Below, piece after piece: positions 56,441-64,000 of a stretch of 64,000 nucleotides of DNA. The DNA lies in assembly GCA_021234155.1 (NCBI GenBank), contig JAJEKV010000041.1, positions 1,488,447-1,552,446 on the forward strand, given 5' to 3'. Numbering within the stretch: the stretch's first letter is position 1; every line of letters begins with the position of its first letter. Source of the stretch: Isoetes taiwanensis (lineage: Eukaryota; Streptophyta; Lycopodiopsida; Isoetales; Isoetaceae). The translations under genes were made by a program, and so were the position numbers. A model generated the notes under the pieces. That model was not told the origin of the DNA. It did not search any database and worked only from the letters and a program-made list of their open reading frames with translations.

Positions 56441-57710
56441 ATTTCGTGCAATGTTGGATAATCTAGGGGAATATTCATAGAATCTAAGGGATTTTGAGAG
56501 ATATTTGGGATAATCTTTGAAAATCAAGGGAATCTGAAGAGAATGTTAAGAATCTATGGGAATCTCAAAAGAATCTAGGGGAATCTAAGAAAACCTTCAA
56601 AAAAGGTTTAAGAATCGAGGGAAATCTCGATGGAATCTTAGAGATCTAAGGGGATCTTCATAGAACTTAAGGGAATCTATAATAATCTACATAGAATATT
56701 GGGGAATCTAAACGAATCTTCAAATAATCTTTAAAAATCTAGGGGAATCTTTATAGAACCTTAAGAATCTAGGGGGATCTTTGTGGAATCTTAGGGAATC
56801 GCAGGACATTCCAAGGGATCTAGGGGAATCTTTGACAGTAGGTGCGTTCTAAAGGGGAATCTTCATAGAATCTAAGGGAATCTAGAAGAATCTACATGGA
56901 ATCTTGAAGAATCTAGAGGAATCTTAGGATAATATTTGGGAATCTAAGGGAATCTCAAGAGAATATTTAAGAGTCTAAAGGAATCTAGAGGAATCTTGGG
57001 ATAACCTTTGGAATCAAGGAAACCTCAAGAGAATCTTAACGAATCTATGGGAATCAAAAGAATATAGAGGAATCTAAGAGAATCCTCAATAAAATGTTTG
57101 AGAATCAGGGGGAATCTTTATGGAATCCTAGAATCTAGTGGAATCTTGATAGAATCTAAGGGAATCTAGGAGAATCTACATAGAATCTTAGGGAATCTAA
57201 AGGAATCTTCAGATAATCTTTGAAAATCTAGGAGAATCTTTGTAGAACCTTAAGAATCTAGGGGATGTTTATGGAATTTTAGGGAATTTAGGGGGAATCC
57301 AAGGGGATCTAGGGGAATCTTTGACACTAGGTGTGTTCTACAGGGGGATCTTCATAGAATCTAAGGAAATCTTGAAGAATCTACATGGACTCAAGAGAAT
57401 CTTTAAGAATCTAAATGAATCTAAGGGAGTCTTCATAAAATCTGAGTATCTAGAGAATCTTGATGGAATCTTGGAGAATCTCTATAGAATCTTCATCGCA
57501 TGACTTTAAATTTGACTTCTACTCGAATTTATACAATTCCTCGAGGAATAATCCGCGGATCTTGGGGAATATAAGCGCACATTGATGGAATCTCATAGTA
57601 TCTAGGGAAATTTTTCTAGAGTCTTTGGATAATCTTGGAGAATCTTTATAGGATCTTCGTTGGATGGCACTCCATTTGGCTTCTAGTCGAATTTGTACAG
57701 TCCCTCATAG
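56440..57710. repeat. Degenerate GGAATCT array (~1.27 kb)
   Basis: Hundreds of bases built of variants of TCTAGGGGAATCTTTATAGAA and GAATCTAAGGGAATCT, with no fixed long period. Larger duplicated blocks are visible: GGGGAATCTTTGACA...GTGTTCTA at about 56822 and 57312. Ends near TGTACAGTCCCTCATAG at 57700. No coding sense. Confidence 0.85.
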
Positions 57711-57740
57711 TACAATAACTTGTATATATATATATATATA

Positions 57741-58150
57741 CTAGAAACGTGTGCCCGGCGATGCCGGGCATTAGCCGTGGACACACATAATGGATAAGAG
57801 GCAATGAAATGCCTAGATGGAATGGAATGTTGGTAGAATGTAATAGGTAGGATAGTAGGGAAGGGATGGAATGGAACTAATAGATGGGATGGAATAGGTC
57901 AATGTCATGGAGTATGTAGATCGAATAGAGTACCATAAGTTTCGGATATTAGTCGATTATGGATTAAAAAAGGTATTAGTTTCTTTTTATCTTCTATAGA
58001 TTTTCACAAAGCCAAATTCTCAAGTTATGAACGAAGTGTAATAAAGTTTTGCATTTATTGTGTAGTTGGAAGCTCAACGATTATGAAGATGTAGAGTGTA
58101 ATTGGGATATATGTAATTGGGAGGTTGAAGATATAAGAAGATGTAGAGTA
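57741..58150 (-). mobile_element. Helitron 3' end, minus strand
   Basis: On the minus strand the sequence ends GCCCGGC-ATC-GCCGGGC-ACACGTTT-CTAG, the hairpin plus CTAG of a Helitron, followed by T. The hairpin is at 57753-57769. The 5' end (a TC start) is not visible before the satellite at 58160, so the element is truncated or its start has been lost. Body sequence 57770-58150 has no recognised gene. Confidence 0.7.
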
Positions 58151-58159
58151 TGTGGCATG

Positions 58160-59940
58160 CAATGGTAATCGTGTCTGTTGGCTCCCCACCCGGCTTGGTG
58201 GTGGTCGGCTGTCGGCCCGACTCGGTGGTGTTTGGTTCGGTTGGTTGGCTGCCCACCCGACTTGGTGGCTCTGTCGGTTAGTTTGGCTACCCAACCGACT
58301 TGGTGGTGTTTGGCTCCCCACACGACTTGGTGGTGGTTGGCTCCACACACGACTTCGGTGGTGGTTGGCTACCCATCCGGCTTGGTCGGGTCTTTGGCCA
58401 GCCGTCGTTGGCTTCCCACCCGACTTGGTTGTGTTTGGCTGCCCACCCGACTCGGTGGTGTTTGGTTCAATTAGTTGGCTGCCCACGACTTGGTGGCTCT
58501 GTCGGTTAGTTTGGCTGCTTAGACTTGGTGGTGTTTGGCTCCCCAACCGACTTGGTGGTGGTTGGCTCACACGACTCGGTGGTGGTTGGCTACACATCCG
58601 ACTTGGTGGTCTTTGGGCCGTCGTTGGCTTCCCACCCGACTTGGTTTTGTTTGGTGCCCACCCGACTCGGTGGTGTTTGGTTCGGTTAGTTGGCTGCCCA
58701 CCCGACTTGGTGGCTCTGTCGGTTAGTTTGGCTACCCAACCGACTTGGTGGTGTTTGGCTCCCCACACGACTTGGTGGTGGTTGGCTGCTCACACGACTT
58801 GGTGGTGGTTGGCTGCTCACACGACTTGGTGGTGTTTGGCTACCCATCCAACTTGGTCGGGTCTTTGGCCCGCCGTTGTTGGCTTCCCACCCATTTGGTT
58901 CGGTTAGTTGGCTGCCCACCCGACTTGGTGGCTCTGTCGGTTAGTTTGGCTACCCAACCGACTTTGTGGGTTTTTGGCCCCCCCACGACTTGGTGGTGGT
59001 TGGCTGCCCACCCGACTGGCTGCCCACTCGACTTGATGGCTATGTCGGCTACCCATCCGACTTGGCGAGGACTTGGATCGCCGTTGTTGTCTCCCCACCC
59101 GACTTGGTCGTGTCGTGTGGTCTAATCGATCAGCTTGGCTACCCACACGACTTGGTGGTGTTTGGGCTGGGTGGTTGGCTGCCCACCCGACTGGGTGGTG
59201 TTTGGTTCGGTTAGTTGGCTGCCCACCCGACTTGGTCGTGTCGTGTGGTCGGATCGATCAGTTCTACCCACCCGAGTTGGTGGTGTTTGGCTCCCCACTC
59301 GACTTGGTGGTCGTTGGCTGCCCACAGGCTTCGGTGGTTTTTGGTTCGGCTAGTTGGCTGCCCACTCGACTTGGTGGCTCTGTCGGTTAGTTTGGCTCCC
59401 CATTTGACTTGGTGGTGGTTGGCTGCCCACCCGACTCGGTGGTGTTTGGCTGCCCACCCGACTCGGTGGTGTTTGGTTCGGTTAGTTGGCTGCCCCCCGA
59501 CTTGGATCGTCCTCCTTGGTCTCTCAACCGACTTGGTGGTGTTTGGCTCCGATAGTCGGCTACCCAACCGACTGGGTGGTCGTGTGCCCACCCGACTCGG
59601 CGGTGTTTGGTTCGGTTAGTTGGCTGCCCACCCGACTTGGATCGTCCTCCTTGGTCTCTCAACCGACTTGGTGACCTTTGGCTCCGCTAGTCGGCTGCCC
59701 AACCGACTGGGTGGTGTCGTGTGCTTGGCTCTATGACATGGCTACCCACCCGAACTGGTGGTGTCGTGGATCGCCCCCACCCAACTTGGTCGTGTGTTTG
59801 GCTCGCCGTCGTTGCCTCCACACCGGACTTGGTGGTGGTTGCCTCGCCGCTGGACTCGGTGGTGTCCAGGATCGCCCGTTGTTATTAGCTCCCCACCGAC
59901 TTGGCGGCTTCCATCTCGGTTAGTTGGCTCCCCGCCCAAG
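58160..59940. repeat. GC-rich satellite, 33-34 bp unit (~1.8 kb)
   Basis: More than 40 head-to-tail variants of GGCTGCCCACCCGACTTGGT followed by GGTGTTTGG, alternating with TTCGGTTAGTT or GGCTCTGTCGGTTAGTTT linkers. Higher-order blocks (for example 58220-58460 and 58660-58900) repeat as groups. Frames on both strands stay open for up to 250 codons (WLPTRLGG repeats on plus, SQPPPSRVG on minus) only because the unit has few stops. Confidence 0.92.
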
Positions 59941-60064
59941 TTGGTGGCATCCCGGTTGCATTCTCTTTGGCTGGTCGTTTTGGATTGTCCTCCTTGGGCC
60001 CGAGTCCGCGGTTGCCGCACCAATCCCGCCTCGGCACCTCCTCCACGTACCTCGGCCAATGACG
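59940..60064. other. Transition between two satellites
   Basis: About 120 bp of GC-rich sequence that is neither the 33 bp nor the 344 bp repeat. Nothing recognised. Confidence 0.4.
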
Positions 60065-61419
60065 GATGGCGACATGTTTACCACAGTCTTTGGTCGCGTG
60101 CCGGCCGGTTTCCATGTGGTCTCCTCGCATTTGCCCCCACTGGTCCTCGTTCATGGGCTATGACCGCGGAGCCACCTTTGCCGCCCCAAGCCCGAGTTGA
60201 CGGCCTCTCCCGTGCCAAGTCGAGAAGCGGGGCGCCTACCACATTAGCACGAAGTGTTGGATGACATGGGAGATGGTTACAACGTCGGCGACACGCCAGC
60301 CCTTTCACGCAGCGTCCGACCAGATCGGCCACGCAAAGGCCGCACGGAGCGGCACTTGGTAGATGCGGCGGCCTTTCTGGCGTCTTTTCACGCTCACGGC
60401 TGATGGACGGGCGGCCTGCCACATCACTACGGGTCTTGGAGACATTCCGATATGGTTTCCTTGTCATATCCCGCATTTGCAGCGCAAGATCGCGTCTACG
60501 GTGCATGACCGCCCGTAGCCTCGTTGCCGCCTCAAGCCCGAGTTGGTGGCCTCCTCTTGCGCCACGTCTGATTACGGGCGGCCTGACACATCAGCATGAG
60601 TCTTCCAAGACATGGGAAGATGGTTACCACGCCCATAACACGCCCTTTCACGCGCCCCGAACCGCATCGGCCAAAGCGGGGACCGCCGCAGAGCCACACT
60701 TGGTAGATGCGGCGGCCTTTTTACGCACCTTCGCATTGTGGCTGATCACGGGAGGCCTGCCACATCACCACATGTCTTGGAGGACATTAGGATATGGCTT
60801 CCATGCCATATCCCGCATTTACCCCGCCGGATATCGTTTGCGGTGGGCGGCCGCCCGGACCCGCGGTTTGCCGCCTCAAGCCCGAAGTTGGCGGCCACCT
60901 CTTGCGCCCACGGCTGATAAAGGCGGCCTGCCACCGACGCGGGCCTTTACAACAAGGAGAGATGGTTACCACGTCGGCAACGCGCCATTTCCGCAGCGCC
61001 CGGACCGCATCGACCTCGGCGGGGCGCATGGGCGGCACTACTTGGTGGATGCGGCGGCCTTTAATGCCTCTTCTTGCGCCTTTGGCTGATAGCGAGGCGG
61101 CCTTCCACGTCACTACGGGTTACGGATGGCATTCGATATGGTTTCCATGTCATATCCCCCGCATATGCCAGCGAATCCGTGTTTGTGGCTCATGACGCCG
61201 AGAGCCATCGTTGCGCCTCAAGCCCGACTTGGCGGTCTCATCTCGATGCCACGGCCGATAACAAGCGGCCTGCCACATCAGCGGTGACCTTTTACGACAA
61301 GGGGAGATGGTTGGCGTGTCGGCAACACGCCAATCCCGCGACGGACCCGCACCGACCAAGCAAGACCGCGGGCGGCACATGGTGGATGCGGCGGTTTTTT
61401 GCCTCTTCGTCTTTGAGGC
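60065..61419. repeat. 344 bp satellite, four units of two ~170 bp halves
   Basis: The phrase GCCTGCCACATCACTACGGG ... ATATGGTTTCC occurs at about 60412, 60755 and 61100, with a diverged copy near 60068: period 342-346 bp. Halfway through each unit a related phrase (GCCTGACACATCAGCATGAG at 60581, then GAAGATGGTTACCACG) recurs, so each unit is two diverged halves of about 170 bp. The shared GCCGCCTCAAGCCCGA and ACTTGGTAGATGCGGCGGCC phrases mark each half. GC-rich; no gene. Confidence 0.85.
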
Positions 61420-61963
61420 GATAAAGGGATCCCTACGCCCCATCGGGACTGGGGAGATGCAACCCGGGAATAGCCCTTTGGCTATGCACCCGGCAAGCTT
61501 CTGATCAGTCCCAACACTTTTCAACCTACGCGCAAAGTGTGCACGGGGGGCGGATGGAGTGGACAACCCTAAGCCATGTTCTTATGCCCGCCCAATCCAT
61601 TGTCATGATTACATGCGCACAGACCGAACTCACGGAGACCCAAGCTTGTCAGTCATCCCACTGGAGTCTGAGCCTTGGGTAGGACTTCCTTGTATTGTGC
61701 TGATCTTTGTCTATGCAGATGTTGACGTGCCTCCCTTCGAGGTGGGTATATGATGTTATGTTACTGACGTGTATGTTTACGCTTCCGCAGCTAGGTAGGC
61801 CCTGAGGGAGACGGGGTAAAATGACCCCTTCACTCTTCCCACTGTGGACTCTAGGCGGTCACAGTGATATGTGGAGGGCCCTGTATCAGTGTGGAGCTGG
61901 TGCGGGGGATGAACTCCTATTTGTATACGGTGCGGGCATCGTATACGAGTAGGGGACGTCACA
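61420..61963 (+). mobile_element. 3' part of an LTR, plus orientation
   Basis: About 544 bp that is the reverse complement of 21386-21930, ending TAGGGGACGTCACA at 61963 and followed by GCATT. Its broken edge at 61420 (GGATCCCTACGCCCC) matches the LTR point at which the fragment at 62584 begins, so the two are halves of one LTR. Confidence 0.85.
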
Positions 61964-62583
61964 GCATTAACCCAGCAATCAATGCTGGTCACATATCTCT
62001 CATACCAAAGGTGGACAGCCCAAAAGGAATAGGGGATTGGAGACCAATCTCTCTGAAAACACAATCTATAAGGTGCTGGCTAAGATTTTAGCCAATAGAT
62101 TAAAAATGTTTCTACACTCGACCATTAATCCTTGTCAATCAGCATCAAAGGAACATATTAGAGAATTACATTGGTGCGGCTGAAGGTTTGCATTGGAACA
62201 AGAGGTCGGGACAGAATTGTATAAGCTTGACTTTAAGCGTGCATATGATACAATCAGTTGGCAATTCCTGGAGAAAGCTATGACATACATTGGACTCCCT
62301 AGTTGTGTTTATAAAAAGGTATGGAGCTTTAATGTTAATTCAGCTTCAGCTTTAATTATCAATGGCACTCCTTCCAAGTTATTTAAGTGCCAAAGAGGAG
62401 TCAGACAGGGGTGTCCTTTGGCACCCTATTTGTTCCTCATTGTTGCTGAAATGGTCACCAGGAAGGCCATGCAAATGCAAATGGAGGGGGAGATTAAGAG
62501 TCTTGAACTTCCAGATAATAAAGGATTCTTTACAATGATGCAATATGCAGATGACACTTTTGTCTTCTTGGATAAAGAAGATA
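61964..62583 (+). pseudogene. L1-type LINE reverse transcriptase (plus-strand part)
   Basis: Plant L1-type polymerase. Reads INAGHISLIPKVDSPKGIGD then WRPISL, LDFKRAYDTISWQFLEKA with the first Asp, RQGCPLAPYLFLIVAEM and MMQYADDTFVFLDKED with the active-site pair. The fingers up to WRPIS lie in 61964-62050, and 62193-62583 is open for the palm; a frame change and stop lie between. It breaks off at 62583 where LTR sequence starts. It is the continuation of the minus-strand fragment at 63528-64000. This family is distinct from LINE copies 1-4. Confidence 0.88.
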
Positions 62584-63527
62584 TCTACATGCTGACCCAA
62601 GGTGACTAGAGAGCCACTGCCCTTATTCGACTTAACCCACTGGAAGGTGAACACCACCCCACGGGTGTCGAGCCCATGCCTTACCCACACTCAGTGGCAA
62701 GCCATTAGACCTAGTCACTCTGATCCCCGGTAGACTTTACACGCCAGAGGGATCGGTCAAGGGTCAGAACACGAACCTCATTCTAAGCCAGTCTGGCCCC
62801 TTCACCCACAACCAGGTGGGCTCCTGTACACAGGCCGAAATCTAGTAATGCACTAAGAGGGACTAGCTAGGAGCATCATCTACTAAGCTTTAAGTCTCTA
62901 CCCCCCTTCCCAATACAATGAGTCCACAAAATACATCCGTCCATCATATCAACATAAGTAATAAGAACTAATCTAATTCATAGAGTTAGGTTCTTTAGTT
63001 AGAGTCAATCTCAGGATCTGCTTGGCTACTAAGGGTGATTTAATAGGCTAAACCTACTGGTTCGAAGGCTGGAATAAGGTTTAGGCTATTCAATCAACCA
63101 AATACCTGATCCCTGGTTCACTCCTCTCGATCCGAAGGCGTCCATGTCTCTGTTCTGCTTGGGGATGTGGTCGGAAGGATGATCTGACAAGCTGGGGCGC
63201 ACGGGCAGATCGTGGGAGTTGGAATTGACTCCTCAGGCGCGCGAATCGGAGCTCGGAAGGTCTGTGGGCGAAAAAGGGGAAGTTAGGGTTTGGTGCCTTA
63301 TGTAGGCTATCAGTTAGGTTTAGGGTTTCCATGACCCTTGGTCTACCTTTAATGGGTTAAAGGTCTAAAAGTGCGCACATTGCTAAGTGTGTGCACCATT
63401 GCAAGTTGCCCCCTAGGGCGCCCTTGCTTGGGTACACTCGGCGTACAAGTCGATTGGGACGGCGTGTACGCGTGACGGTGCAGTACAGTATACGTCCTGG
63501 GACCGTATACTGTGCTGGAACGTCACA
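62584..63527 (-). mobile_element. 5' part of an LTR, minus orientation
   Basis: About 944 bp equal to 21946-22885. On the minus strand it begins TGTGACGTTCC at 63527. A strong hairpin lies just inside that end: CAGTACAGTATACG (63481-63494) with CGTATACTGTGCTG (63504-63517). Together with 61420-61963 it makes one complete LTR of about 1.49 kb. Confidence 0.88.
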
Positions 63528-64000
63528 AATGCTATTACTTCCAGGCTCCTTGAAAGAAAGTGATCAGATCATCTTTCATTATTTCCCAAAATTCAACATA
63601 GAATTCTGGTTGAAATCCATCTGGCCCAGGACTCTTCCTAGCAGCCATAGATTTTAGGGTCTCCCAAATTTCTTTCTCTTGAGGAATAGCCATTAGTTCA
63701 TCATCCTTGATCTCATCATCTTTGGGGATATTCTGGAAAAAGTCCTCAATGACCTGCTCATCAACCTGATAGTTTTGGAACATTTTCTTGTATTCATCCT
63801 GGAAGTACTCTTCTATGCCTTTTTTATCTTCAATGCTTTTCCCCTGCTCATCTTCCACCCTTGACAATGCCATTGTTGAGAATTCTGCTCTTGGCTGCAA
63901 GAGCTTTGGCTTCTCTCTCTTCAATTAATTTGACTTTTTTCTCTAATACCTCCTCCTCTTCTTGTATCTGCTTATTATCCTTATCGAGGAAGAGGTTCTT
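63528..64000 (-). pseudogene. L1-type LINE ORF2, linker to start of polymerase
   Basis: Minus-strand frame 63535-63924 ends in IPQEKEIWETLKSMAARKSP then GPDGFQPEFYVEFWEIM, the start of an L1-type polymerase domain, and FFQGAWK, directly followed by the LTR. The acidic upstream stretch (EYFQDEYKKMF, VIEDFFQNIPKDDE) is the endonuclease-polymerase linker. The next residues of the family (INPA..., ISLIPK) are on the plus strand at 61964. AATGC at 63528-63532 is the reverse complement of GCATT at 61964-61968, the 5 bp target duplication. The ORF continues beyond the window. Confidence 0.88.

Noticed and set aside
56440-57710. GAA/TTC-rich array as a cluster of heat-shock elements
   Set aside because: GAATCT repeats give GAAnnTTC by chance at irregular spacing; no gene or core promoter is nearby.
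58055-59619. Long open frames of 126-251 codons on both strands, which could be read as repeat proteins
   Set aside because: They are translations of a 33-34 bp satellite. Frames shift within the array and both strands are equally open, so there is no sign of coding selection.

Overview
The window looks like a repeat-rich, probably silenced stretch of a land-plant nuclear genome. The plant call rests on an LTR retrotransposon with an initiator-Met tRNA primer site, an L1-type LINE, small Helitrons, an hAT element, GT-AG introns and no prokaryotic-style gene packing. Nothing fixes the species; a non-seed plant such as a fern is possible but unproven. No complete intact host gene, tRNA, rRNA or CRISPR array was found.

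Layout. 1-2007 holds exon-like pieces of an unrecognised minus-strand gene, repeated at 19552-21385. 2008-14524 is one minus-strand LTR retrotransposon: a 3' LTR split by a LINE (2385-5494), a polypurine tract, a 7.9 kb decayed internal region, the primer binding site and a 55 bp stump of the 5' LTR. Near its 5' end sits a short ORF that is recognisably derived from histone H3, keeping the start of the H3 tail and the end of the histone fold. 14525-19551 carries duplicated unrecognised sequence and a clean hAT element (16166-16990). 21386-22885 is a solo LTR of the same family at the same insertion site.

23648-47573 is an approximately 12 kb tandem duplication. Each unit holds a minus-strand LINE with two ORFs, four diverged 180 bp repeats, a plus-strand transposase-like gene with a minisatellite-filled intron, and a convergent Ulp1-like (C48) peptidase gene. 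A better preserved LINE of the same family follows (47540-54640), split by a 2 kb insertion. 54.8-61.4 kb is simple and tandem repeats: GA-rich repeats, a TATC microsatellite, two Helitron ends, a GGAATCT-type array, a 33-34 bp GC-rich satellite and a 344 bp satellite built from two halves of about 170 bp. 61420-64000 is an L1 LINE that received an LTR of the first family (5 bp duplication GCATT) and was then rearranged by an inversion.

The paralogous copies differ mainly at CAG and CTG: one copy reads CAG where another reads CGG, CAAG or CAAAG, and CTG becomes CCG or CTTTG. This is not a natural mutation spectrum. It looks like base-calling error at methylated CHG sites, so many frameshifts here may not be real. 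Some genuine stop codons that look like deamination (CAG to TAG, CGA to TGA) are shared by both units.
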